A stretch of DNA of 64,000 nucleotides from positions 215,799,290-215,863,289 of the forward strand of contig CM060990.1 of assembly GCA_030765065.1 (NCBI GenBank), written 5' to 3'. The stretch comes from Deroplatys truncata. Lineage: Eukaryota; Arthropoda; Insecta; Mantodea; Mantidae. Both the position numbers and the translations under genes were made by a program. Positions 22,074 to 33,885 of this stretch are shown piece by piece (position 1 is the stretch's first letter; each line of letters starts with the position of its first letter). Below the pieces are notes generated by a model. That model was not told the origin of the DNA. It was given only the letters and a program-made list of their open reading frames with translations, and did not search any database.

Positions 22074-22720
22074 GGCTCACCACAAGAGGCACAGACGGAA
22101 ACGGCACTCCGGCAAGAGACTTGCGTATGCCCAAAACGTTGGCATTTAACACAACACAGAGGTCGAGGAATATAGGGCCTCACCGCAATTCGTTCGTACC
22201 CTGCTGAAATGCTCGTGGGCAGATCGAAGCCATCAAATCTTACAAACAGGGTACGAGTGGGTAGCAATACTCCGTCGCGTTTGGCCTGCACTCGATGAAC
22301 CGCTGTCACCTTCTGGTCTGCAAGATATTCTATCAGGTCCTCGTCCGATATACCATCGAGGCTATGCGTGGTGACAACGCCTCGACAGGAATTCAAGGTG
22401 CGGTGCTTCTCAACACGGATAGGATAGCCGTGGAGAAGCGAGGCGCGCAACAAGCACTTACTCTGCTGTTCGGATTTGGTTTGTACCAACAATGAACCAA
22501 TCCGAAGACGAGTGCAGGACTGAACCGCGCCTGCAATAGAGTCAATGCCCTTCTGCACAATAAAAGGGCTCACCTTCTCAAAAGTTTGACCTTCCTCAGT
22601 TCGCGAAATCACTAAGCAACAACCAGTTGTCGGTGGTGCTACCTCTGTTGTAACTACTTGACGACGCTTGTTATTATAATGGAGAAAGGGTGCTCCATAG
22701 CGAAAAAAATCCTCCACCAT
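22061..22720 (-). pseudogene. LINE ORF1 of copy G, N-terminal half
   Basis: It reads MVEDFFRYGAPFLHY and then the conserved GCCLVISRTEEGQTFEKV, HSLDGISDEDLIEYLADQ and PLCCVKCQRFGHTQVSC blocks, and stops at the F insertion site. The first Met region is altered compared with the MEHPFS start of other copies. The rest of the protein lies at 15388-15994. Confidence 0.85.
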
Positions 22721-23330
22721 TGAAACCGTCTCCGACCTCGGGCTCTGACTTCCCGGGCGTTACCCCGGCTTGGGTGAGTGGCCTATCTATACCTATCTCA
22801 CCCCAGGGTCACACCTCCCAGAACACAGACAGAGGGACTCATCGCCGTCAGAAGTCAGCACCTAATGCAATGGACCCCGCGCGACTGCAGTTGAACAGCG
22901 GATACGAACGCTACCCTACATGACGACCCGGGTGGTGGGGATGATGCCATTACCCACTCACCCAGCTGCACACCCAGTGCGCGGGCATCCGTCAGGCTTT
23001 ATCCACGGAGGATTTAAATAAAACGATAAAAGAACCTAAAAGTGTGTGGGCGTTTCGCATGCAAGGTAGGCCGGCGAAGAAGTAAAAGAGATGTGTAAAT
23101 GAATGGGCCATGGGAGAAATGTGCATAAATAGAACAGAAGAAAGAAACGATGGCGAGGGGCGACATGGAATGAAATGCACAGAACGCACGAGAGCCTACC
23201 TGAGTCCCTGGGTCACGAGAACGTACACACCTCGACCGGACGGATATGAAGGGATGAATATGGCGATGAGTGGCTCGGGAACCCCCGGGTACGCCAACAC
23301 CCGTACTCACATAAGGTGAGCCCATAGGGG

Positions 23331-24226
23331 GGCCCACAGGGGGTGATGGGCATTAAAATCTCTCAACAGAAGAAATGGTGCTGGGAGAGCGGACAGCAGA
23401 TCGTAAACGTCCGCGTGAGCGAGGGGAGACGACGGAGGTGTATAGATGGAGCAAACAGAAAACAAAAAGCCAGGTAAGTGAAGTCTAACGGCAACAGCTT
23501 GCAAGTCGGATGTAAGCGTGAGAGCCTGAAAATGAAGGTCGTCATGCACTAATATCAAGACACCTCCATGAGCAGGAGTACCCTCAACCGGTTCAAGGTC
23601 GTAGCGAACCGGAGTATACCGTCAGAGCTCAAAAGGATCGTGAGGGCGTAGCTTGGTCTCCTACAAAGACACGACCATAAAGGATGGGAATGCAATAAAT
23701 GTTGCAGTTCCGCCCTATGCGATCGCACACCACGTAAATTCCAGGTCAGGATAGCCATGAATAAAAGGGTTAAACTGTCTACTTAGGAGGGCAGCTCAAA
23801 AGTACTTTCTGCTTAACCTTTGGGCTCGCGCTTTTAGTGCCAGAAGCCGATTCAAGCGGCGTGAACCGTTTCTGGGTGGCAACGGGTGAAGGTGGCTGCC
23901 GAGCGTGGCTTGTCCTAGGAGCATCCGGGGACTGCGATCTTCGAGGATGAGGAGAAGGTGAACTTTTCTTACCATGCGCACTCGGAGGGTCTTTTAGAAA
24001 ATCTTCCCTACGAAATTTCTTCTTCGATTTCTTCTCCTTGACTTGTGTCTTTATAGCCTTTGGACCAGCTTTAAATGGCTTTATAACAGTAGCTTGAATG
24101 GACGGCTGGATGGTAGTGACGGTTAGTGCAGTCATGATCCAGGTTTGAGTCTCTTTATCCTTTGTGGGTACTGGCGAGGCGACAACAGAGCTGAATGTTC
24201 CTAATCGCAAGAGCAAAGGTTGGCGC
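23331..24226 (-). mobile_element. I-group LINE copy H, second part (endonuclease start and ORF1 C-terminus)
   Basis: This holds the N-terminal half of the endonuclease (start at about 23757, MAILTWNLRGVRSHRAELQ, broken into two frames) and the ORF1 C-terminal tail (about 24226-23779, with KDPPSAHGKK and KRFTPLES). It ends inside ORF1 at about 24226, where unique intron DNA starts. It is colinear with 10969-11342, with copy G between. Confidence 0.75.
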
Positions 24227-24736
24227 TTTTCTCTCATACACAAGTAATGCTCAGATGACAAGTGTATTAAAAGCATTAACGGAAACATTCCTTTCAGTGG
24301 TGTTATAATTTCACAATTTATACATATATTTCATTCCTTTCATGCACCAATCCCTGCAAAATGTACTTGCTCGACCATAGCTGGAACAAATAAAAATAAC
24401 AAATAATGTCAACAATGCCAGTACAATCTATTGCCTTCTGTTTATAACGGTTATAAACAGTGGCACCCAACAATAAAAAATTACAATAATTATGTGGACT
24501 CTCAAATTACAAACACAATTGCGTAGACACTCAAAAATACTGGTGCACAACAAAACCAAAAATTATGATTTTCTTCCCTCCTCAGTTTTTGTAATATAGA
24601 TGTTTAGCATGATTAGGAATTCAGATCCTCAATGTATCTCTTATACTTTGATGATTTAAAGGTATCAAGACTTAAAAGAATCTTCTGTTTAAGACTTAAA
24701 ATGGACAGTTTACCACTGCAGCTTATAACAAATTAC
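24227..24736. other. Intron 3 unique DNA
   Basis: AT-rich sequence between the LINE run and exon c. It contains the splice donor of exon c at its right edge (GTAATT on the minus strand at 24736). Nothing else is recognised. Confidence 0.5.
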
Positions 24737-24839
24737 CTCAGTTTCTGAATATTTGATGTAACCCCTGAGAGCCTATAGATACCATCTACTATGCCATGTG
24801 TTTCAATAAACTCTGCACAGCATTTCAGCACCATTGGAA
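24737..24839 (-). CDS. CdGAPr: CdGAPr/ARHGAP32-33-like gene, exon c (start of RhoGAP, arginine finger)
   Basis: A 103-base exon: 2 bases, 33 codons, 2 bases. It encodes PMVLKCCAEFIETHGIVDG followed by IYRLSGVTSNIQKL. The Arg of GIYRLSG is the arginine finger that RhoGAPs insert into the GTPase active site. The acceptor is TTTTGTTACAG before 24839 and the donor is CTGAG|GTAATT after 24737. The leading TT joins the final A of exon b to give Ile (LLNSGHE-I-PMVL). The trailing AG joins the first A of exon d to give Arg. Phase agreement on both sides makes this exon secure despite its length. It is too short to stand out as an open reading frame. Confidence 0.94.
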
Positions 24840-25947
24840 CTGTAACAAAAGCCTCAATGAGCAACATTAACATGAGTAACATAAATACGGTATGAAAAAA
24901 ATATATCATTCAAACTCGGAGAAAAAAGGTGAGTATTTTGAAAGATTTTACACAACTAGCCGAGATATTTAGCAAACAAATTATAAACTTGGAGTAGTGA
25001 CAAAGATAGTAGTTTGCAGTTGTCTAGCATAATATGAAGAACATAGATGTCATTCTTGAAATCTAGCAATATTCCAAGAAAGATGCTGAAAATGAACTTT
25101 CAAATCTCAGTATACTGAACAATTTCAAAAACTATTTTAATACATCAGTGGCGGTTATACTAGGTTTGATCCAAGTCTCTGATGTAACATATTTTCATTC
25201 AAGGAGTCTGACTGGAAATTCATTCCAACAAACTCTGGTCACATCCTTGTACTAAAATCAGAAGTTTAAAAAAATTTCCGATTTAGTTCAGATTTTGTTA
25301 GAATTCCAACCATTATTATGGCACACACCGTACTTCAGAGGTAGCACATACCCTATCTGAAAGGCGATATACAATACAAAATCAACATTATATGCATTAG
25401 ACAATAAATAGAAGCATAGATGAAATTATCATTAGAAACTGTATGGTGGAACAAACCAATAGTATCAATAGCTTTAAAAATATATTATCCGGAGCTTAAT
25501 AGTTAAAATGGAATAATTGGAAAGATCACATATAATAATTTCTGCTTAAATACATGCCATTCAATGTTAAGCTTAAATAAGCAAACTCTTTATCATTACC
25601 AAACAGCTAACATTGTAGATATTGCACTATTTCTAAAAATAAACGAAAACTGAGGTGTATGTTTTGGAGTTTCAAAAAATAGGCAACTTAGAACAGAATA
25701 TAAAAATGTACTCTGAGATTACCTATGAGTAAATATTGGTAGCTGAACAGAAAGAAAAGTTAATTCTTTGTACTACAGTCAATTAAGGTAGGTATTCTGA
25801 ATACACCAATTAATTCACTCAAAATCCTCAATCTCGTTTTTCCTACTGTAAAAATGTTTTTTCCACTTCAGCAGCAAACACTGATCATCAGCTAAATTGA
25901 TTTCAACATCTGCCATGGTCCTTTTGAAGACTGTTCCTATACTAATA
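24840..25947. other. Intron 2 unique DNA
   Basis: AT-rich sequence with no recognisable coding or repeat structure, between exon c and the MITE. Confidence 0.5.
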
Positions 25948-26514
25948 CAGGATTATTCATAAGTCATGGTGCAAAAGTAAAGTTTTGTTTTGTTTGTCAC
26001 CGGAATGACATACACACACATAAGTGGTATGAAATAATAGAATATGCTTTAAGTTGACATTGCTAAGTTGGTATGTCTCTGAATAGTGTTCAAAAAGGCC
26101 GCTGGAGGCACTATTAGTTGTTTATTAATTCATTGTAAAAATGGCTATGTCAAAGAAAGAATGAGGGAGACATTGGATAGAATCTGAGCCGCATTTCAAA
26201 ACAGTCCAAAGAAGTTGATGAAACATGCCAGTTGAGAACTTCAAGTGCCACAAATCACCGAACAAAGACAATTTGAAGCAGTGGAGCTCTGATGAAGTGG
26301 AGCAGATAATAGGATAAGTTTGGACACACTGATAGGAACTGGAATATCATTTACACATATGCCGTGTTATCACAGTACTCATATCCAACATTTGTGATGT
26401 TCATGCAAACTTATGAATGTGTTCTATTATTTCATATCACTTTTGTTTGTGAATGACATTTCAGTAACAAATAAAATAACTTTACTTTTGCACAATGACT
26501 TTTGAAAAACCCTG
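25948..26514. mobile_element. MITE with long terminal inverted repeats (Tc1/mariner-like ends)
   Basis: A 567-bp unit bounded by TA on both sides (25946-25947 and 26515-26516), starting CAGG and ending CCTG. About 94 bases at each end (25948-26041 and 26421-26514) are inverted copies at roughly 75-80% identity by eye; the shared core is GTGCAAAAGTAAAG. The TA target and CAGG ends suggest Tc1/mariner mobilisation. The central 380 bases have no intact frame. A weak transposase-like remnant cannot be excluded. It lies within the 1.8-kb intron 2. Confidence 0.8.
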
Positions 26515-26658
26515 TATTGTAGCTTTGTCCTGCTTATATCATTGATAACTTGCCCACACAATCTATTTTCATAATTTAAAAGTTCATAGATCCTGCATTG
26601 CACTTCCTTAGTTAAAATAACCACAGAAAAATATGCAAATGACAGAAGAATAACTTAC
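26515..26658. other. Intron 2, donor side
   Basis: A short intronic segment between the MITE and exon b. It includes the exon b splice donor, which reads GTAAGT on the minus strand at 26658-26653. Confidence 0.6.
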
Positions 26659-27001
26659 TCTCATGTCCAGAATTAAGAAGATGTTCACCAAGATCACAAC
26701 CAAACACTCTCTCCTTCAGAATGCCAGACTGTTTAAGCCTTCGCCGGGATGGGCGGGAGAGAATGAATGAACGAAAAAAAGCAATAAGTTTGCCATGTTT
26801 GCGTAAAACTGGCTTGCTAGGCTGTTCTGGTGTTGGTGGCTGACCCAATTGACTTGGAAGCTGCAAGTTGCGCGGCACTTTGTCACCTATCACTGCCACA
26901 CATTCGCATGGAAAAAACCCCACCTGAAAACCTCGCTTTCCTCTCCACCATACTGATTCCTCTGGTGGTGGCATATCTATAACTGAAATCATGTCACCAA
27001 C
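26659..27001 (-). CDS. CdGAPr: CdGAPr/ARHGAP32-33-like gene, exon b (SH3 and linker)
   Basis: A 343-base exon beginning in phase 0 and ending in phase 1. It encodes VGDMISVIDMPPPEESVWW, then RGKRGFQVGFFPCECVAVI, the core of an SH3 domain (the WW pair and the GFFP motif form the ligand surface). It continues through GDKVPRNLQLP and a Pro-rich stretch to PVLRKHGKLIAFFRSFI, LKQSGILKERVFGCDLGEHL and LNSGHE, the signature lead-in to the RhoGAP domain of ARHGAP32/33 proteins. The acceptor is TTCTTGTATGTTACAG; the donor is GAGA|GTAAGT. It follows exon a (SFE-VGDM) and precedes exon c. In Drosophila the orthologue is CdGAPr. Confidence 0.95.
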
Positions 27002-27917
27002 CTGTAACATACAAGAATGGACTTAAGCATATAGGTTTCATTCCCAGTATTATTGTAATATATGCCATTAAAAATAGCTTGTAATTAGATGTGTACGGTA
27101 AAAAAATTTACTAGCTCAACACTATGGATGAGGGTAGGAAACAGTAAAGTCACCAGCATTGTCAGCATCATTATTTAGGGATCCTTATCACATTCAGTTT
27201 ATTTGTCTCTCCCCAGTTTCAAACATTTGTACTCCACTAGAGTGCAGGTGAATATTCTGGAATGAGCAATCATGAATAGCAAAATTGGAAAACATATATT
27301 TGTCTTAAATTCTCAATTTCTTCTTACTTTGGACATTGTCTCTGTTATTGAATACCCTGATAACTGCAGTGCTATAAAATCATCCTTATGTTCTGATTTA
27401 TAAATTTAATAAATGAACAGGGACAGTAGTTACATATTACAGAAAGGGAAGAACATTTGAAAAAATAAACCATTATTTTGTTCCTTTATTGGCACAAAAA
27501 TTTGTTTCTATTCTTATACAAAAATATCTACCAATGAAGAAATAATGATTTGAAACAACAATATGGAAAACCCATGCTCCTTCAAGAAATCACCATCTAA
27601 GAGCAAAAAATGTTGTTCTGCATCCTCCTGGATTCAAAGGCAGAGCAAAAGAAGCAATGTGTGTTATGGGTTGTTGTAAGTTAGTTTTCCTTGTCCCTAT
27701 CATTTAAAACATTGTATGAGAAAGGAAAAATTCACGAAAAATACAACCAACAACAAAATGTATTGAACATGAATATATAGGAAATAAAAACTCTTGTTGG
27801 AGTGCTGCACTTAGCACGATTCATGTCCTATAAAGTAATGAAGACCTTTGGGTAACTATGATAATTGTTCCTATACATTTTTGTCTTGTGATGAATACAA
27901 TTGCTTTTAATGATTAC
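27002..27917. other. Intron 1, unique DNA next to exon b
   Basis: AT-rich intronic sequence without a recognised feature. I looked for piggyBac terminal repeats (TTAA plus an inverted end) in the part beside the transposase remnant and found none I would defend. Confidence 0.45.
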
Positions 27918-28970
27918 CTCATGTTCCTCAGCTTGACAGCATTAGAACCAGAGCAGGAAGAAAATCTGTTGAGAAGTTTGCACCAGTTCAGGAGCTTTTT
28001 GAAGAATTTGTGCTGCACTGTAAATCACTACAGCTTTTCTGAATATGTTAATATTGACAAAATGTTAAGACAGGTTTTGGACATGCTGCAGTTTTAAGCA
28101 ACACATGCCAGAAAGGCCAAATGAGTATGGTTTGAAATAATTTGCTTGGGTTAATCCACACGTTTTATATCTCAAATATGGAAATGTATCCTGGCAACCA
28201 ATCAGCCAAGCAGTGTTTTAAACAGACTTGAGCTAATTGTAAACACTAGAAGAAGTATTATCATGGACAATCAGTTCACATCAATTGATTTGGCGAATGA
28301 ACCAGTGCAAGAACAGAATCTCACAGTAGACGGAACAATTCTTAAAAGCAAGAGGGATGATGGTAAACTCAAGAATGATTACACAATGATGGTAAACACA
28401 AGAACAAGATTACTGAACAGCAGGAAGACTCAATGCTTTTGTTGTACATTCCATGACAGTATAGAAATGTTCCGCTTATTTCCAGTATGCATAATGGCAT
28501 AGAGCTAATGACAACAACAGTCACAAAATGAAGTGGCTGAGGTTGTGATATTCTATAATCTAACAAAAGGTAGGTTAGATGTCAACGAACTGAAGTCATG
28601 ATATACTACTGCCAGAATATGTTTTGGGTGGTCTCTTTATCGTTTTCATACTGATGGACATTGCTGGGATAAATTCTCAAATACCTATTTGTGCAAATAC
28701 AGATGCTAATATGATACATGGCTCTTACTTGAAGACTTTGGCTCTTGAGCTAAAAAAGTCTCACCTTAAAACATGACTTTACTTCAGGGATCCACAAGGA
28801 CTTTAGATTGACATTTAAGAGGAACATAGCTGATGTTATGCAGCTGCATCTACATCTGTAGCAACCATGAGAATTCACAGAGTCAAGTGTGGATTCTGCC
28901 CAAAGAGGAGTAGGAATACAACTGCAAGATATAAGCACAATAAGTAACATACCTGCAGTGAACAAATAGT
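27918..28970 (+). pseudogene. piggyBac-family transposase remnant
   Basis: A broken reading of a piggyBac transposase (cut-and-paste DDD enzyme, TTAA targets), seen in several frames. In order: YSFSEYVNIDKML (family pattern YxxxEYxxVDEML), then after stops IWKCILATNQPSS and a MDNQFTSIDLANEPVQEQNL block carrying a catalytic Asp, VDGTILKSKRDD, EVVIFYNLTKGRLDVNE (family KGGVD with another catalytic Asp), MDIAGINSQI and ANTDANMIHGSYLKTLAL. Last is the C-terminal Cys-rich part, VKCGFCPKRSRNTTARYKH. The N-terminal part and clear element ends are missing. There are at least six stops or frame changes, so it is old. It lies opposite in strand to the host gene. Confidence 0.85.
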
Positions 28971-28989
28971 CGTTATTTGTTGTGTGTCA

Positions 28990-29329
28990 TTGATAATGAT
29001 GATGATGATGAGATGAGATGAGATGAGATGCGGTTTAAGGGCGCTAAACAGCTAAGGTCATCAGCGCCCTTACAAGGTATAAAATTTAAAGTCGAAAAAT
29101 AAAATACGAGTAAAAAAACCACCTAGTCAAAAATACTCTAAAACAAGTCATCAAATGTTAAAACCAGCACAAAAAACATGTTAAACAAACCAATAAAATA
29201 GTAAAAAGTGTCCAGAACTGTAGAACGCATGAGACATGAGCGCCATGTGTCCACTAGGGAGTAGAACCTCCATTAAAAAGGCAATATAAAATCACAATGT
29301 TAAATGGCGCTCAGCGCATCAAATGCGCC

Positions 29330-29330
<1 letters not shown>
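28990..29330 (-). mobile_element. I-group LINE copy I, 3' UTR only
   Basis: It begins with a GATGATGATGAG tail expanded into GAGAT repeats and has an intact terminal hairpin near 29037-29073. It consists of the 3' untranslated region and the last few ORF2 codons. The truncated 5' end is joined directly to the long (ATG)n tail of copy J. Confidence 0.88.
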
Positions 29331-29362
<32 letters not shown>

Positions 29363-30765
29363 ATGCGGTTTAAGGGCGCTAAACAGCTAAGGTCATCAGC
29401 GCCCTTACAAAGAATAAAATTTACAGTCCAAAAAATAAACGACGAGTAAAAAACCGCATACTTAAAAAAGGGACACAAACCCGCGATGTCCAAAAAGGTA
29501 AAAATCAAAACAACAAATTCCAAAAACGAACACACTAAAGACATGGTCAATAACAGAGTAAAACGACGTGTCAAGAACTGTAGAAAGCGAGGGACATGAG
29601 CGCCAGATATCCACTGGGGAGTAAAGGCCCCATTAAAAAGACAATATAAAATCAAACAGTCAAAAGACGCTCAGCACATCAAATGCGTCGGGTAAAACCA
29701 ATGTCACTGATAAAACGTAAAAGACATTCTACAGCACGCGCGTCGAGTGCCAAAACGTTGGCTAGGCCAACAGGCAGACAAACACCAACGCGCAACGGAG
29801 CTAAAACTTGACACTCCGTTAAAATGTGACGCACCGTTAAGGGCGCATCACCCTGCTCACAGAGTGGTGCGGGGTCACCACTGAGCAGGTATCTATGACT
29901 AAAAAGACAATGTCCAATTCGTAAGCGAGCTAAAAGTACCTCTTCCCGACGACACGAAAGAGAAGAGGTACCCCAGACTAACGGGAGAGGCTTAACCTCC
30001 CGCAACTTGTTCCCCCGGAGGGTCGTCCACTCATCCCTCAAAAGAGAGAGGATCCGGCTACGTAAAATAACAAACAAATCTGTGGCGGGAACAACAGACG
30101 TAAAAAATCTGGGTAATAAAATCGCCGATCTGGCAGCGGCGTCGGCAGACTCATTACCTGAGATCCCACATGCCCTGGAAGCCACAAAAAGGAGACGTTG
30201 ATGCCAGAGACACCAAGCGAGTGGAGCAGGTCATGTATGCACTGTACGAGTGGGTGGTAATTGTACAGCACGGTAATACTCAGAAGGACACTCAGAGTGT
30301 CCGTACAAACAACACAATGCCGCAAGTCGTTGCGTTGAATGTATAAAATGGATTGATAAATACTAAAAAGTTCGGCGGTAAAAATCGAACATTGCCCGGA
30401 TAAACGAAAGGTAAAACTACGTCGACCAAAAACAAAGGCACACCCTACTCCAACAGCAGTCTTAGACCCGTCAGTATATATATAAAATGCACGTCACCGA
30501 ATTCTGCCTGAAGTTCTAAAAACGCGGATCTAAGGACTGAAGAAGGGGTCTCAGACTTCGGCATCGACGTTAGCCCAAGGTGACAGTGGGCCTCAGCGCG
30601 CAACCAGGAAGGAAAATTCGTTTCCCCCTTGGGAAGGGCCGGCGGTGGCGTAACGTCCAAATGCCGAATGAGTTGTCGAAATCGAATCCCTGGAGGTAGT
30701 AATGCAGAGGAGCTAACTAAATATTGTCGATCAAGCTAATCCTCGTAAAATAACTCTAAGGACGG
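29331..30765 (-). mobile_element. I-group LINE copy J, 3' part (split by an LTR element)
   Basis: It starts with a tail of about 34 bases of (ATG)n and an intact hairpin. It continues through the ORF2 C-terminal knuckle (CEQGDAPLTVRHILTEC), an RNase H in three frames (30185-29679, then 30325-30038 and 30660-30445) and into the RT thumb. At 30765 the LTR element begins. The LINE resumes at 37293 with the next codons. Confidence 0.88.
30762..30765. repeat. Target-site duplication of the LTR element, left
   Basis: ACGG, matched by 37289-37292. A 4-bp duplication fits Ty3/Gypsy-type integration. Confidence 0.7.
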
Positions 30766-31423
30766 TGAGACAGAATGTGCCGGAATTAATTTTATTATGT
30801 GCTAATTTATTCAGTGTTTAATTTAATCTATAAATTATATATGTGTACAATGTGAAAACAATGTAAATAGTAATTTTTGTATAATGTAATATTTGTCGTG
30901 TACATAATGTTCCTGTTTCACTAGGTTTAGAACGTCTTGAAAGCTGCACTTAAGGTAGAAACGTGATGTTCACATGGTCAACAAAAACGGGATCTTTTGT
31001 GTATGAATAGAAGGGTAAAGTTTTATGACTCTGTTTGTTTCCGCTCCGGATGTATGGAGCGAAGCAAATATAATATAACGGCAGTTTTACCGTTGACTTT
31101 TAGTAGAGGACCGTACACAGTGTAAGACAGACAGTTGAGTTCGCAGTACACAGTAGAAGGCAGTACACAGGGGAAGACAGTGGTGATATGTGAACAGGAA
31201 CAGTATGTAGTGTTAGAGTGAGGAAGTAATAATAAATAGTCATAAAGCAAACGTTCCAGTGTGTAATCAATTCCTCTATAAGCTCCCATTGCCACAACTG
31301 AGATCGACGAGCTTATCAAATGTCATGATAGGCAGAGACCATGCTAAAATCACCGCTGAGATCCATCTAGCCAGGGTAACAGCGAGAAGGACTACAAGAC
31401 GAAGCCATGTCGAAACAGTATGC
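30766..31423 (+). repeat. Left LTR
   Basis: About 658 bases, nearly identical to the right LTR. It begins TGAGACAG as that copy does. Promoter and polyadenylation signals are presumed from the family. Confidence 0.88.
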
Positions 31424-31745
31424 AAATAGGAATCATCAAAAAGGAATTAGGAGACGCGGGAAAGAAAGAAGAAGATGACACCAAGACAGCGAGCAGAGGA
31501 GAGGAGCACAACGAAGACAGCGTGAAGCGAAAAGAAGAAACTTGTGGAAATATTTAGTGCAGTGTTGTGATATGTGCGGAGTAGTGAATGTGCCTTAGGA
31601 AGGAAGGGGCATAAAATTAAGAAAAGAAAATTATATCAAGAGAATGAAAACCGCTACAATATACTGCAAGAAGAAAGAAAGAACAAAAAAGGTCAGATTA
31701 ATATTCATGTTAAATTGTAAATCTAGTAATAGTGCTATATAATCT

Positions 31746-33874
31746 ATGTTATTACATAATAATAAGGTAATACGTAGGAAAATGTCTGATAAGGGTGAGA
31801 ATTTTGGGAAAAGTCAGGAGGATTGGGAGAGCTATTCAGAACCTGATATGGAAGTTGGATACGATCAAACGGAAGTAGTAAATATGCCCTTGAGTATCAT
31901 TTCTACAGAGGTGAATTTAGAAGAAAGCCCAGATGATAGGTTCAGTGACCCACTTTCAAACCTAAACATTCAGAGAAACCCCAGTCCAGAGCAGGTAGTT
32001 AGAGTAGAGGTCAGTGAGGTAGAAAAGAATGCTCAACCCTCCACACAAAACTTAGAGCAGAGTAATTTCGAGCTACTTATGTTCATGATGAAACAAATAA
32101 GTAGTGAAATGAAAGATATTAAAGGGGAAATAAATCAGAAATTAAGTAGTGAAATGAAAGACATTAAAGGGGAAATAAATCAGAAATTGAGTGGGGAAAT
32201 GAAGCAACTAAATAGAAAATTGACAAGCAAAGTAGTGATCTTCAGAACTTAAGAGGGGAAATCAGCCAAAAGGTGAACCAAGAAATAGGTGAAATGAAAG
32301 AGAGGCTTAAAGGACAAATGGAATCAATTAATATTAAAATCCAAGGAGAAGTTAATCAGGTTAGAAAGGAAGCTAAAGATAGGGAAACAATCAGAAAGGG
32401 TAGATAAACTAATGTCGAAACAAGAAGTAGAGATAAATAAAGTCAGGGAAGAAGTAAATAAAATGCATGTAAATATTGCCAATAGTGTAAAACAGGTGGA
32501 AGAAAAGATAAGTGCTCAACAGGTAGAAAGTATGCAGGGGTGGAATGATAAATTGCATTCAGTTCGTGAGGAAATATGTGAGAAAATGCATAGTACTAAT
32601 GAGATTTTCAGTAAAGTAAAAGATATAAATGACCAGTTGGCAGAGGAAATTAAGAAACAGAATGCAAATTGTCAGAACACACAAAAAGCTGTTGATGTGT
32701 TACTACATAAAATTAATAGTATGCATGTAAGTAATAACAGTAGTTCTATGAACAATAATGTCTCCAATGTATTTAATAGTGAAGGTAATGGACGTAGAGA
32801 AACCTCTGCTGTATTTTCCAACACTGTTAGTGAAGCAACAGGGGGTGCCATTCAAAGTTCTGAATCTAACAATGTAATTTCAGGGACCTTAAGTCAAACA
32901 ATAGATTCCGGTATGCAATCTTATAATAGCAACGTGTTGAGTGACCTACCTCTACCTACTTTTTCGGACGCCAATGACGACTCACCAATTTACTTCCTAG
33001 AGCAATTACAAGAATACTTTAGACTTAAAAATGTTCCATAGGGATTAAAGATGATGATAACTCGAAAATGCGTGGACAGGCATACTTTGAATTGGATAAT
33101 GATCGCGATGGGTCCTGAAAATAATTTTGAATATTCCTCAATAGATTTTGGAGCGCGAGCAAACAACAAGAATTAAGAGTAAAACTGTGCTATGGTTACT
33201 ATTCTCCCAGAGAAAATATGAGCATGACAGATTACCTTTTGCATAATGCAAGGTATATTAAATACATAAGACCTCCTTTACCGGAAGTAGATCTCACGGA
33301 TATGATGGCAAAGCATTTTCCAATTCATATTCAACGTTCTTTGTTGGACGCGAAGCCTATAACTTTAATTGAAATCGTAGACCTAGTTTCTGCATTAGAA
33401 AGTCAAGAAACTGAATCTTCAAATTCTTGGGAAAATAGGAAACATAACTCGAACTTCAGCCGAAACAATGATCACCAAGAACGTAGGGGACAATCAGGGA
33501 GAGAAAACAGACCTCGTAACAGATATGAAACTCAGATCCCTCAGTTCCAGCATGGAAATCGAGTAGATAACCGAAGAGATCGCCATGAACGCATAAACTT
33601 CATGCAATTCGAGAATAGATTTTCTCCAAGGCGAAGATTTCGTGGCCGAAACGAATTTTCACACAATTCAAGGGGGCATACAAATATCTGGAGATCTGGA
33701 TACACTGGATATCATTCCGATGGCGAAAGATCAAATAGATCAGTACGAACAACAAACAACCGTGGAAGAATGCAACCAGTTCAAAATCAACATGATGGCA
33801 GACAGGAAATCACAATAGCACCTGTTCAAGATGGCCGCCCTCACATGGATAGTAATACCAGTCAGTTAAACTAG
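31746..33874 (+). pseudogene. gag-like region of the LTR fossil
   Basis: The N-terminal part is a long charged coiled coil with a repeated Glu/Lys-rich unit. A LPLPTFSDANDDSPIYFLEQ block marks the capsid-like region. An Arg/Asn-rich tail, probably the nucleic-acid-binding end, follows; no clear CCHC knuckle is visible. This is part of a fossil and is not a host gene. Confidence 0.75.
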
Positions 33875-33885
33875 ATTGTGACGTA

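Larger units (their letters stand above)
22061..23330 (-). mobile_element. I-group LINE copy G, 5' part
   Basis: This continues copy G beyond the F insertion. It holds the N-terminal half of ORF1 (22720-22061, including VKCQRFGHTQVSC and the start of the second knuckle, CGEPSHDG) and a 5' untranslated region of about 600 bp ending at the family's 5' terminus near 23330. It then abuts copy H, into which G inserted. The first 13 bases are the right-hand target duplication of copy F. Confidence 0.87.

Noticed and set aside
27858-28502. Two small novel forward proteins
   Set aside because: They are pieces of a decayed piggyBac transposase.
28990-29365. GAT microsatellites as ordinary simple repeats
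   Set aside because: Nearly all GAT/TGA runs sit exactly at the 3' end of a LINE copy and are its tail.
31746-33041. Host coiled-coil protein gene
   Set aside because: It lies between two matching LTRs and is followed by protease-like sequence, so it belongs to the LTR fossil.
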